Positions 44,523-53,486 of a DNA stretch of 64,000 nt are shown here, one piece after another. The stretch spans positions 62,001-126,000 of the forward strand of contig NZ_BMXW01000009.1 in the NCBI RefSeq assembly GCF_014651955.1. The letters are read 5' to 3'. This stretch comes from Shewanella fodinae (GTDB lineage: Bacteria; Pseudomonadota; Gammaproteobacteria; Enterobacterales; Shewanellaceae). The notes beneath the pieces are model-generated. The model did not search any database, had not been told where the DNA came from, and was given only the letters and a program-made list of their open reading frames with translations. Numbering within the stretch: the stretch's first letter is position 1; each line of letters starts with the position of its first letter. Made by a program: the position numbers and the translations under genes.

Positions 44523-47500
44523 GTGAACATTTCCCGCCCCTTTATTAATCGTCCAATTGCGACCTTGTTGCTCATGATCAGCTTGCTGTTAATTGGAGTG
44601 CTTGCTTACCGTCTGTTGCCAGTGTCCGCTTTACCGCAAATTGACTATCCGACTATTCAGGTTTATACCCGCTATCCAGGCAGTGCTCCAAACGTTACCA
44701 GTACCAGTGTAACTGCGCCATTAGAAAGACAATTTGGTCAAATGGCAGGGTTACAAAAAATGCAATCTACTAGCGCCGATGGTGCATCCATCATCACGTT
44801 GCAGTTTGAACTGACAACCTCTTTAGATGAAGCTGAGCAGGAAGTACAAGCAGCCATCAATGCCGCTATGGCTCTCTTACCCAGTGAGCTGCCCTATCCT
44901 CCGGTTTACAGCAAAGTTAATCCCGCAGACACCGCTGTGCTAACCCTGGCGTTGACATCTGATGAGCTGCCAATGACTCGGGTGCAGCAACTGGCAGAGA
45001 CTCGCTTAGCACAGAAAATATCGCAGATGGAGGGCGTTGGCTTAGTGAGTATTAGTGGCGGTCAACGCCCAGCAGTTAGAGTTGCAGTCAATACCGGGGC
45101 TTTACAACAGGCCGGTCTCACCCTCACCGACGTTGAATCTGCTATTCAGCACGCCAATATCAACGCACCTAAAGGTAGTCTGGATGGGCGTTTTCTATCC
45201 TATGCTATTGGAGCCAATGATCAGTTGACGAATGCCGCCGAATTTCGCCAATTAGTGATTACTTGGCATCAAGGGCGAGCCTTATATTTAGGAGACATAG
45301 CAGAGGTTAGCGACGGTGCGGAAGATATCAGACAATCTGCATTGGATAACGCTACCCCAGCCATTTTGATAAGTATTCAACGACAGCCTGGTGCCAATGT
45401 AATTGCAACCGTTGATCGTATACGTACCTCTCTGCCAGCGTTAACACAAACCTTACCCACATCCGTCAAATTACATGTCATCAACGATAGGACCGAAACT
45501 ATTCGAGCTTCTGTCGCCGATGTGCAATGGGAATTACTGCTGGCAATCATATTAGTGGTATTGGTGATCCGCCTGTTTCTGCGTAGTTGGCGGACAACCG
45601 TGATCCCAGCGATCACCGTACCTTTATCTTTACTGGGCACACTGGCGGTTGCTTACACTTTGGGGTTTAGTCTTAACAATCTCACACTCATGGCATTGAC
45701 GGTTGCGGCAGGATTTGTCGTTGATGATGCCATTGTGATGATTGAAAACATCAGCCGCCATACCCAACAGGGAATGTCGCTTCGCGAAGCCACTTTACGC
45801 GGTGCTGGACAGATAGGCTTCACCATTATTTCGCTGTCAGTATCGCTTATCGCAGTGATGATCCCGCTGCTATTTATGGGGGATGTGGTAGGGCGATTGT
45901 TTCGTGAATTTGCGCTGACATTATCCGCGGCCATCGTGGTGTCCGCAGTACTGACCTTAACCTTGACACCGGTCATGTGTATGAAACTGCTACCCTCACA
46001 CGGAGAACCCCCTTCATTTTCTATTTTTCAACGCCTGCAAAGTGGCTATGACAAAATGTTGAACCGGGTAATTAGTCATCAAAAACTGGTGTTGTTGAGT
46101 GTCATTATCACCACCATTGTCACCATAGCGACGCTTATTTTTTTACCCAAAGGGTTCTTTCCACAACAGGATACACGCTTATTAGAAGGCGTTATGGTGG
46201 CACCACCAGGCACTACCTTTGGCAATATGCAACAACTGCAGCAGACACTTAGCGAGCTGATACTACATGACCACTCGGTAGCCAAATTATCATCATCCCT
46301 AGGTGTGATGCAGACGAATCCCGCTATCAATCAGGGGCCGCTGTTGATCCAATTAAAATCTGCACAAACGACCAGTGATGAAACCACTTCGGTGATTGCT
46401 CGGTTACAGCAAAAGGTGGCTCGAGAACTACCAGCACTAAGGCTATACCTGCGGCCAGTACAAGATCTGACTCTAGACACACGCTCTGGTGGAAGTGCCT
46501 ACAGTCTGGGTGTCTCCAGTACCGATAATGCTGAATTACACTATTGGACACCACTGATTATCAACATGATGCTGACGCAAACTCCGTTCCGCGATGTATA
46601 CAGCATGGCCCAACAGCAAGCGCCTCAACTGCAACTAGATATTGATCGTACTCGAGCCGCAAGTTTAGGCATTACAGTAAAAGACATTGATGATGCTTTA
46701 TATGCGGCATTTGGTCAGAGCCAAATTTCAACCCTGTATACCGATCTGAGTCAGCACCACGTAGTTCTCAGTGCATCTATACATACTGCAGATGTTAAAC
46801 AGATGGTCAATCAACTGCATATCGCCAGCAGTGATGGCGTTCCAGTACCACTAGCATCTGTGGTAACAATAAAGCAGGGACAAGCTCCTTTGATGCTTTT
46901 CCGGCAGGGACAATTTCCCTACGCCGACATCGGCTTCAATCTAGCGCCTGGTTATAGTCTGGGGGATGCGATCTCTGCTATCAATCAGATGAAAAAGCAG
47001 TTGGCGTTGCCTGCTGCGGTACAACTCCATTTTGAAGGTGCTGCCGAAGATATGGCCGCAAGTACCAATAGTCAGTTAACCCTTATGTGCGCGGCGATTA
47101 TTGTGGTTTATCTGATGTTGGGAATGCTGTATGAAAGTTTTATCCATCCCTTAACCATTCTATCAACACTCCCGTCTGCCGCATTGGGGGCATTGTTGGC
47201 ACTTGGGTTGAGTGGTAAACAATTTGATGTGATCAGTCTAATTGGCATCGTGTTATTGATCGGCATTGTCATGAAAAACGCCATTATGATGATCGACTTT
47301 GCCATTGCACTGGAACGTGAGCGGCATCTGTCACCGCAACAAGCTATTAAACAAGCCTGCCAGCAACGATTCCGGCCTATTCTGATGACCACGTTGGCAG
47401 CATTATTAGGCGCAGTACCGCTGGCATTTGGTTCAGGGATCGGATCAGAACTGCGTCAACCGCTGGGAATTGCCATTATTGGTGGGCTGTTGGTGAGTCA

Positions 47501-47579
47501 ACTATTAACGCTATTTTCCACCCCAGTATTTTACTTGTGGCTACACCGCGCTGAAGCTGCTTTGGCGCGGAGAATTTAA
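44523..47579 (+). CDS. MdtB-type RND pump subunit
   Basis: 1018 aa from GTG 44523; an adjacent TTG (44520) is in frame but too close to the ribosome site GGAGG. HAE1-branch RND with RPIATLLLMISLLLIGVLAY, SALPQIDYPTIQVYTRYPG, APLERQFGQMAGLQKMQS and AEQEVQAAINAAMALLPSEL, all near-exact MdtB blocks. TM4 has VVDDAIVMIENI. MdtB and MdtC form a mixed trimer. Ends 2 nt before the MdtC-type gene. Confidence 0.92.
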   Translation: MNISRPFINRPIATLLLMISLLLIGVLAYRLLPVSALPQIDYPTIQVYTRYPGSAPNVTSTSVTAPLERQFGQMAGLQKMQSTSADGASIITLQFELTTSLDEAEQEVQAAINAAMALLPSELPYPPVYSKVNPADTAVLTLALTSDELPMTRVQQLAETRLAQKISQMEGVGLVSISGGQRPAVRVAVNTGALQQAGLTLTDVESAIQHANINAPKGSLDGRFLSYAIGANDQLTNAAEFRQLVITWHQGRALYLGDIAEVSDGAEDIRQSALDNATPAILISIQRQPGANVIATVDRIRTSLPALTQTLPTSVKLHVINDRTETIRASVADVQWELLLAIILVVLVIRLFLRSWRTTVIPAITVPLSLLGTLAVAYTLGFSLNNLTLMALTVAAGFVVDDAIVMIENISRHTQQGMSLREATLRGAGQIGFTIISLSVSLIAVMIPLLFMGDVVGRLFREFALTLSAAIVVSAVLTLTLTPVMCMKLLPSHGEPPSFSIFQRLQSGYDKMLNRVISHQKLVLLSVIITTIVTIATLIFLPKGFFPQQDTRLLEGVMVAPPGTTFGNMQQLQQTLSELILHDHSVAKLSSSLGVMQTNPAINQGPLLIQLKSAQTTSDETTSVIARLQQKVARELPALRLYLRPVQDLTLDTRSGGSAYSLGVSSTDNAELHYWTPLIINMMLTQTPFRDVYSMAQQQAPQLQLDIDRTRAASLGITVKDIDDALYAAFGQSQISTLYTDLSQHHVVLSASIHTADVKQMVNQLHIASSDGVPVPLASVVTIKQGQAPLMLFRQGQFPYADIGFNLAPGYSLGDAISAINQMKKQLALPAAVQLHFEGAAEDMAASTNSQLTLMCAAIIVVYLMLGMLYESFIHPLTILSTLPSAALGALLALGLSGKQFDVISLIGIVLLIGIVMKNAIMMIDFAIALERERHLSPQQAIKQACQQRFRPILMTTLAALLGAVPLAFGSGIGSELRQPLGIAIIGGLLVSQLLTLFSTPVFYLWLHRAEAALARRI

Positions 47580-47581
47580 CT

Positions 47582-50500
47582 ATGTGGCTCAATCTTTCGG
47601 CGCCGTTTGTTCGCCGCCCGGTTGCAAGCACCTTGATTGCCGTTGCTCTGGCAGTCTTCGGACTCCTAGCTTTTCGCGCATTACCGGTATCGTCACTTCC
47701 TGATGTGGATTTTCCAACGATAGCCGTCACTGCGGTGTTCCCGGGGGCTGACCCGCAAACCATTGCTAGTTCCGTGGCATTACCATTAGAACATCAGTTT
47801 TCCGCCATTGCGGGGATCACTGAAATGACGTCCACCAGCTATACAGGTTCGGTACGTATCGTATTGCAATTCGAGCTTTCTAGAGATATCGACGGTGCTG
47901 CCAGAGATGTTCAAGCTGCTATTAGTGCGGCGCGGGCACAATTGCCCGACGAAATGAAAACCAACCCCAGTTATCGTAAAGTCAATCCCGCTGAAGCGCC
48001 GGTGATGGTGTTGGCTCTCACCTCAGACACTGCCAGCTCCGCAGCCATGTATGATAAAGCCACTACGTTACTGCAACAGACACTACTTCAGACTGAAGGC
48101 GTCGGTGACGTGATGGTAGGAGGCGGGTCTTTACCAGCAGTACGTGTAGAACTCGACCCTAAGCAGCTACAGCAACAAGGAATCAGTTTGGAACAGATTC
48201 GAGTTGCATTGGCCAAGACTAACGCCAATGGCGCCAAAGGAAACTTAGATGTTCTTGACCGCAGTTATACACTAATGGCCAACGATAATATTGCAAATGC
48301 AGCTGACTATGCCCCATTAGTGATCCGTAGTGATGACGGGGCCATTACCCGGCTTAGGGATGTTGCTGATGTGTATAACGGTAATGAAAATGTCCACAAT
48401 TTCGGACTAATCAATGGTCGCAACGCTGTGGCTATTATCATCAGTAAACAGCCTGGTGCCAATGTCGTCGCCACTGTAGATCGTATTCGGCAATCACTGC
48501 CCCAACTAAATGCGATGTTGCCAGCTCAAATGCAACTTAGCGTGGCATTGGATCGAACACAAACGATACGCGCTTCCTTATTCGATGTAGAACTTACCCT
48601 GTTAGTCGCCATATTGCTGGTGGTAGGTGTGACCTGGTTATTTTTTCGTGATTGGCGAGCAACGCTACTGCCAGCTATCGCAGTGCCGTTATCGTTGCTG
48701 GGCACTTTTGCCATAATGTGGTCTCTTGGCTACAGCCTAAATATTCTGTCGCTGATGGCACTTACTATTGCCACCGGCTTTGTTGTGGATGATGCAATCG
48801 TAGTCGTCGAAAACATTATGCGGCATCTAGCGCTGGGGAAATCCAGAATTGAAGCCATACTGGATGGAACCCGAGAGGTAGGATTTACTGTGTTTTCTAT
48901 CAGTATTTCGCTAGTGGCAGTATTCATCCCTTTACTGCTAATGAGTGGCTTGGCGGGGCGACTACTGCGAGAATTTGCAGTAACGTTATCGGTAGCAATT
49001 CTTGTATCAATGCTGGTATCGCTGACCATTACGCCTACCCTGAGCCGTATTTTCCTCAAATCACCCACTCACTCTCATCAAGTCAGTTGTCCGCGTTGGT
49101 ATGCAACTAGCCTGCAGCAATCATTACAGCATCCACGCCTGATGATGCTTTTGACAGTGTCAGCATTCCTCGGTTCTGTTGTACTGTTAGCTGTTATCCC
49201 TAAAGGTTTTTTCCCACAACAGGATACTGGTCTCTTGTTTGGCCGCGTTCAGGCGCCGCAGAATATTTCTTTTACGGATATGCAACAACGATTCACCCAA
49301 GTGATCGACACTCTCAAACAAGACCCAGCGCTGGAGAATGTATTCGGGTTTATCGGTGGTAATGGGGTGAATGCTAATAATACCGGTGTTATCTATGCAA
49401 CATTAACCCCCCTGAACCAACCTCGTCGCGAATCAGCCACGAGTATAGTCGCAAGATTGCAGCATCAATTTGCCGCTCAAGCGGGGCTAAAGCTCCAGTT
49501 ACAGGCAATTCAGGACATTGCCGTTGGCGGTTTACAGACTGCCGGGCAGTATCAATATACCCTTAGTGCAGATAGCATGGTGGCGTTAGATAAATGGGCG
49601 CCCCAAGTGGAAGCAGCATTAAAGGACATTCCACTGCTTAATGGTGTTAATAGTGATAAGCAGGATCAGAGCCTGACACTTAAGATCGATATTGACCGCC
49701 AGGCTGCCGCAAGACTTGGAGTCCGTATCAGTGATATTGACCAAACACTGTACGATGCGTTCGGTCAGCGCCAAGTTTCCACTATTTATCAGCCAATGAA
49801 TCAATACCATGTGGTTATGGCGCTTAAACCTCAATACTGGCAAGAACCGAGCGCACTGGACAATATTTATGTCACCGCCACAAACACATCTACCTTGGTG
49901 CCATTATCAGCAATAGCGCATTTTGCGATAGTACCTTCCGCTATATCGTTGTCTCACAAAGGACTCTTTCCATCAGTAACACTGAGCTTTAACCTGCAAC
50001 CAGGCGTGGCTATTGGTACCGCAATTAACGCCATTGAACAGAAAATATCGACACTGCAATTGCCCGATACGATTATTGCTGGCTTCAGTGGTACCGCCAA
50101 AGCCTCTGCAGCAACAGTTAGTAGCATGCCGATATTAATGCTAGCTGCTATCGTTGCTGTATATATTGTGTTAGGGATGCTTTATGAAAATCTCTATCAT
50201 CCATTAACTATTCTCTCGACTTTGCCATCTGCCGGATTAGGCGCATTACTAGCGCTATTTGTCTGTGGATTTGAATTCAGCATAATTGCGCTCATTGGGA
50301 TCATCTTATTAATTGGCATAGTGAAGAAAAACGCCATTATGTTGATTGATTTCGCCCTTACATTGGAAAGAGAACAACAACTTTCACCAATACAGTCCAT
50401 ATATCAGGCATGTCTTACACGATTTCGACCAATAATGATGACAACACTCGCGGCATTATTCGGTGCCTTACCATTGGTGTTTGGTCACGGGTATGGTGCT

Positions 50501-50626
50501 GAACTTCGACACCCTTTAGGCGTCAGTATCATAGGAGGGTTGCTCTTAAGCCAATTACTGACGTTGTACTCCACACCCGCAATCTATCTGTACATCTCAA
50601 GATTACAAAATAAGCTGCAACGCTGA
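47582..50626 (+). CDS. MdtC-type RND pump subunit
   Basis: 1014 aa. The second RND chain of the operon, with SLPDVDFPTIAVTAVFPGAD, ITEMTSTSYTGSVRIVLQFE and GAARDVQAAISAARAQLP, which are MdtC-type blocks (compare the VSEMTSSSSLGSTRIILQF of MdtC). TM4 [15 protein letters not shown] has the proton-relay aspartates. In MdtBC this chain carries proton translocation. No outer-membrane partner follows. Confidence 0.92.
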   Translation: MWLNLSAPFVRRPVASTLIAVALAVFGLLAFRALPVSSLPDVDFPTIAVTAVFPGADPQTIASSVALPLEHQFSAIAGITEMTSTSYTGSVRIVLQFELSRDIDGAARDVQAAISAARAQLPDEMKTNPSYRKVNPAEAPVMVLALTSDTASSAAMYDKATTLLQQTLLQTEGVGDVMVGGGSLPAVRVELDPKQLQQQGISLEQIRVALAKTNANGAKGNLDVLDRSYTLMANDNIANAADYAPLVIRSDDGAITRLRDVADVYNGNENVHNFGLINGRNAVAIIISKQPGANVVATVDRIRQSLPQLNAMLPAQMQLSVALDRTQTIRASLFDVELTLLVAILLVVGVTWLFFRDWRATLLPAIAVPLSLLGTFAIMWSLGYSLNILSLMALTIATGFVVDDAIVVVENIMRHLALGKSRIEAILDGTREVGFTVFSISISLVAVFIPLLLMSGLAGRLLREFAVTLSVAILVSMLVSLTITPTLSRIFLKSPTHSHQVSCPRWYATSLQQSLQHPRLMMLLTVSAFLGSVVLLAVIPKGFFPQQDTGLLFGRVQAPQNISFTDMQQRFTQVIDTLKQDPALENVFGFIGGNGVNANNTGVIYATLTPLNQPRRESATSIVARLQHQFAAQAGLKLQLQAIQDIAVGGLQTAGQYQYTLSADSMVALDKWAPQVEAALKDIPLLNGVNSDKQDQSLTLKIDIDRQAAARLGVRISDIDQTLYDAFGQRQVSTIYQPMNQYHVVMALKPQYWQEPSALDNIYVTATNTSTLVPLSAIAHFAIVPSAISLSHKGLFPSVTLSFNLQPGVAIGTAINAIEQKISTLQLPDTIIAGFSGTAKASAATVSSMPILMLAAIVAVYIVLGMLYENLYHPLTILSTLPSAGLGALLALFVCGFEFSIIALIGIILLIGIVKKNAIMLIDFALTLEREQQLSPIQSIYQACLTRFRPIMMTTLAALFGALPLVFGHGYGAELRHPLGVSIIGGLLLSQLLTLYSTPAIYLYISRLQNKLQR

Positions 50627-50702
50627 TAACTTGGTGCATGGTAATGTCAGTAAAGGATGCTTTTACATCATTTGAGGTTACTATCTGAATTACATAAAAA
50701 AG

Positions 50703-50729
50703 CGCCTTCGAGTTCAGGACTTGAAGGCG
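50703..50729 (-). terminator. Terminator between the pump operon and the EF-hand gene
   Basis: CGCCTTC (50703-50709) and GAAGGCG (50723-50729). Read on the minus strand it is followed by a T6 run, so it ends the leftward EF-hand transcript; the stem may also slow the pump transcript. Confidence 0.8.
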
Positions 50730-50810
50730 AAAAATCATCAGGGTTCAACAATCGAGGGATTGGAAATTTCTGTCCAAACTTCCAGCATGACTAATGTATC
50801 TGGCACCTCC

Positions 50811-51095
50811 TTATGATTTCTGTGACGCCCGGGTCGCCATGACTGTTTTCAGCTGTTCCAGCGTCACAAAGCATTGGTGATTGGTGTCTATTGAGTCAAA
50901 ATTCTCTGCCACTCGCGGCATGCCTTTCTTGGCCTCTTCCAGCGTGAGCTTGCCATCCTTGTTACTATCAGCTTGGGAAAACCTTTCCGCCAATGCGGCT
51001 TCAGCTCTTTTGGCAAAGTAACCCTGTTGCGGTTGATTGGCTGCCATACAAGCCGTTGGCAACAGCAGAGATAACGCCAACAAATAACGTTGCAT
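50811..51095 (-). CDS. Small periplasmic EF-hand protein
   Basis: 94 aa with a signal peptide (RYLLALSLLLPTACMAAN). The first EF-hand loop, DSNKDGKLTLEE, is canonical. The second, DTNHQCFVTLEQ, lacks the position-12 glutamate and has Gln and Cys in the loop, so it may bind calcium weakly. Similar small calmodulin-like exported proteins are common in Shewanella and relatives. GGAG lies upstream of the start. Convergent with the pump operon and in the accessory region. Confidence 0.85.
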   Translation of the reverse strand: MQRYLLALSLLLPTACMAANQPQQGYFAKRAEAALAERFSQADSNKDGKLTLEEAKKGMPRVAENFDSIDTNHQCFVTLEQLKTVMATRASQKS

Positions 51096-51674
51096 AAACT
51101 CTCCTTATTTATCGTCGAGAACAGAGCTCCAGATCTGGCGCTCCATGGACTAAAGCATACGCAGCAAATGTTGTTGACTGATTGCATATTCACTGAGATT
51201 TATTTCAGTTGGTTACAACCAAAGCCCAATGGCAGACAAACAGATCACCGACAACGCCAATGTCTGATTATTATCCGGTACTGGCACTCAGCAACAGATG
51301 GCAAGTCGTTGTAATAAGCTTTTTCACCATTAGTGAAGGTACTTGACGTTCTAGTGGGGTTAGCCAGCGCAAACTAAGCTCGTTTACTGAGATCTACTTC
51401 GCCAGCCCTATGCCGTTTTCTTGCTCACTACACATCAATAGTTTATCGCCAAAGTGCATTCAAGCTGCCAAATGGACCGCAGATAGACGGATTAACAAAC
51501 GATTAGAAACTAAGCCTGCTACCCGTGTTGGGGGTAATGAATTTGAGCATGGTATATACCGACATAAAGAGTTGCCTTGTTTGGCCAATCGCTCAGACAC
51601 AGCCTGCTCTGCTGGCTCTATCATACTTTGGGGCAAACGATTTGTACGGTTAGCAGCTTGGAGGCAGAGCAAGT
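51096..51674. other. 579-bp stretch without a supported gene, ending in 36-bp repeat copy 2
   Basis: One plus-strand frame from ATG 51410 (MPFSCSLHINSLSPKC...) stays open through the repeat and into the RND fragment in another frame. It has no ribosome site and no family I recognise. It may be a remnant of an element that brought in the repeat. Confidence 0.4.
51639..51674 (+). repeat. 36-bp perfect direct repeat, copy 2
   Basis: Same 36 bp and orientation as 40937-40972, 10.7 kb away. RND-like coding sequence begins within 3 nt of its right end. Confidence 0.95.
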
Positions 51675-52200
51675 ACAGATCATTGGCATTTTCTGTATCT
51701 ACTGCGTTTTGGTACTTTTATTCCATGACTTTTTGCAGCCCTTCACTATTTTGTCTGCACTGCCGTTATCACTTGGGGGAGCTATTATCGGCTTATTTGT
51801 CACTCATACTGATTTCACAATGTCTGTCATTATCGGCATATTGATGCTGATGGGCGTAGTTACAAAAAACTCAATTTTGCTTGTGGAATATGCAATCGCA
51901 GAGAAACGAAACAACGGTATATCCCGTTTTAATGCACTGGTTAATGCTTGTGAAAAAAGGGCAAGGCCGATCATTATGACGACGTTAGCAATGACATTTG
52001 GCATGCTACCGAATGCTCTCGGATGGTGTAACGATACAAGTTTCAGCCAGCCTATGGCGATTGTGGTTATTGCGGGTCTTCTCATGTCCACCTTGTTAAG
52101 TCTTGTTGTTGTGCCTGTGATTTACACACTCGTCGACGACATGAAATCCACTATCTTAAAAATGCTGGGAAAGGTGTCTATGCATAAAATTTACGCATAG
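51675..52200 (+). pseudogene. C-terminal fragment of an RND efflux pump
   Basis: About 175 codons corresponding to the last four membrane segments of an RND protein: IIGIFCIYCVLVLLFHDFLQ, PFTILSALPLSLGGAIIGLF, GVVTKNSILLVEYAIAEKRN, ARPIIMTTLAMTFGMLP and PMAIVVIAGLLMSTLLSLVV. The first 850 or so residues are missing. The break coincides with the end of the 36-bp repeat, so a rearrangement removed the rest. It is not a duplicate of the adjacent MdtC-type gene. An artificial start at 51577 exists upstream, but a functional product is unlikely. Confidence 0.85.
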
Positions 52201-52296
52201 ACTCCTACCCGCGCAACAGACATCAATGTTAAGAATATTGTTGCCATTATTTATTCGTAATAAAGCTGTAAATTGATGATATGCGTCATAGGGCTG

Positions 52297-52460
52297 TGTC
52301 ACGCTATGATTAAAACGACACTTCACAGTGTTATGCCAGCGTATGTTTTAACAACAGCGTACTACAGCTTCTGGTTGCATTTTATGTCAACATAAGGATG
52401 TGCTGCTCTTAACCGGATAATTTTACGGATGGTCGATATCGGCTTAGGGTTAAAACGACA
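52297..52460 (+). repeat. Candidate Tn7-like right-end array C/D at the border of the accessory region
   Basis: Sites in the same direction as ends A and B: TGTCACGCTATGATT...AAACGACA (52297-52320), TGCCAGCGTATG...TTAACAACA (52334-52356), a weak TGTCAACATAAGG (52385) and TATCGGCTTAGGGTT...AAACGACA (52437-52460). TTAAAACGACA is repeated exactly at 52310 and 52450. The last tip touches the ATG of the DUF2937 gene. Confidence 0.45.
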
Positions 52461-52981
52461 TGCTGAAAATACTGAGAGATTATCTGCGCCTATTGCTGTT
52501 TTTTGCGGGAACGCTAGCTGGGCTGCAAATTCCTGGATTTGTTGATCAATACGGCAAGAGTCTGCAGGCGCATCTGGCGGAAGCTAACCAACAATTGGCG
52601 GGCTTTCAACGCGATGCCGACCGCTATTTTGGCGGTAATCTTGAACAGCTGATAGCTCATTATGCTACCAGTTCAGACCCGGTTTTCAGTGCAGGGGGCA
52701 ATAATCTCAGCGCTATGGCAAAGCGGCGGTATCAATTACAAGATGCACTGCAACGCTTTAATGCCTCGGTTTACAGTCCATACAGTGAGCTGCTACTGCA
52801 TCCTTTAGCGGATATCCGCGAGGAAGTCTGGCAACATTACAGCCATAATGTGTTGCTGAAACCCGATGCGATGGCCTTCGGCCTATTATCAGGATTACTG
52901 CTGGCGATGGTGATTGAGGCCCTGTTCAGTTTGTTATGGATGCTGTTATGCTGGCCATTCCGTAGGCCACAGCAAAGTTAG
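52460..52981 (+). CDS. DUF2937 membrane protein
   Basis: 173 aa. An N-terminal hydrophobic segment (LRLLLFFAGTLAGLQIPGFV), a central helical region of about 100 residues, and a second segment near the C-terminus (LLSGLLLAMVIEALFSLLWM). The pattern VDQYGKSLQAHLAEANQQLA matches DUF2937, a family of unknown function common in Vibrio and Shewanella. AGGG lies 8 nt before ATG. The start codon overlaps the outermost motif of array C/D. Confidence 0.75.
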   Translation: MLKILRDYLRLLLFFAGTLAGLQIPGFVDQYGKSLQAHLAEANQQLAGFQRDADRYFGGNLEQLIAHYATSSDPVFSAGGNNLSAMAKRRYQLQDALQRFNASVYSPYSELLLHPLADIREEVWQHYSHNVLLKPDAMAFGLLSGLLLAMVIEALFSLLWMLLCWPFRRPQQS

Positions 52982-53011
52982 ACTTCGATAACTTTTACAA
53001 GGAGTTGCATT

Positions 53012-53485
53012 ATGATTGCACAAGGTCAGCGGTTGCCAGAAGGCATCCTTAGTGAACTCACGGCAGACGGTGTTGTGGAGCATCAGGTGCGTGAATTATT
53101 CGCCAAGAAAAAGGCCGTGTTATTTGCAGTACCCGGCGCTTTCACCCCAACCTGTTCCAACGCTCATCTACCCGGCTATGTCGCGCTCGCCGATGAAATC
53201 AAAGCCAAAGGCGTTGACATGATTGCCTGTCTGGCCGTCAACGACGCCTTCGTAATGCAGGCATGGGGAAAAGATCAAAACGCCACCGAACTTATGATGC
53301 TGGCTGATGGCAGTGGTTCCTTCACTAAGGCGCTGGGGTTAGAATTTGACACAGGTAACTTCGGCGGTATCCGTTCACGCCGCTATGCCATGATTGTGGA
53401 TGATGGTGTCGTTACATTGCTGAACGTCGAAGCGCCTAAAGCCTTTGAGGTCAGCGATGCCCGTACGATTCTCGCGGCATTGTAA
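53012..53485 (+). CDS. Peroxiredoxin (Prx5/PMP20-like)
   Basis: 157 aa, cytoplasmic. Catalytic motif PGAFTPTCS with the peroxidatic cysteine at residue 48, and FGGIRSRRYAMIVDDG near the C-terminus with the conserved arginine. It reduces hydrogen and alkyl peroxides; the type-5 members usually take electrons from glutathione/glutaredoxin. There is no fused glutaredoxin domain here. AAGGAG sits 7 nt before the start. Confidence 0.92.
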   Translation: MIAQGQRLPEGILSELTADGVVEHQVRELFAKKKAVLFAVPGAFTPTCSNAHLPGYVALADEIKAKGVDMIACLAVNDAFVMQAWGKDQNATELMMLADGSGSFTKALGLEFDTGNFGGIRSRRYAMIVDDGVVTLLNVEAPKAFEVSDARTILAAL

Positions 53486-53486
53486 T

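Noticed and set aside
51211..51245. Possible Tn7-like left end (GGTTACAACCAAAGCCCAAT)
   Set aside because: Only the AACCA core fits; there is no TGT tip and no second site at the expected distance.
51410..51844. 144-codon ORF spanning the 36-bp repeat
   Set aside because: It runs into the RND fragment in the wrong frame and has no ribosome site or recognised family; kept only as possible remnant sequence.
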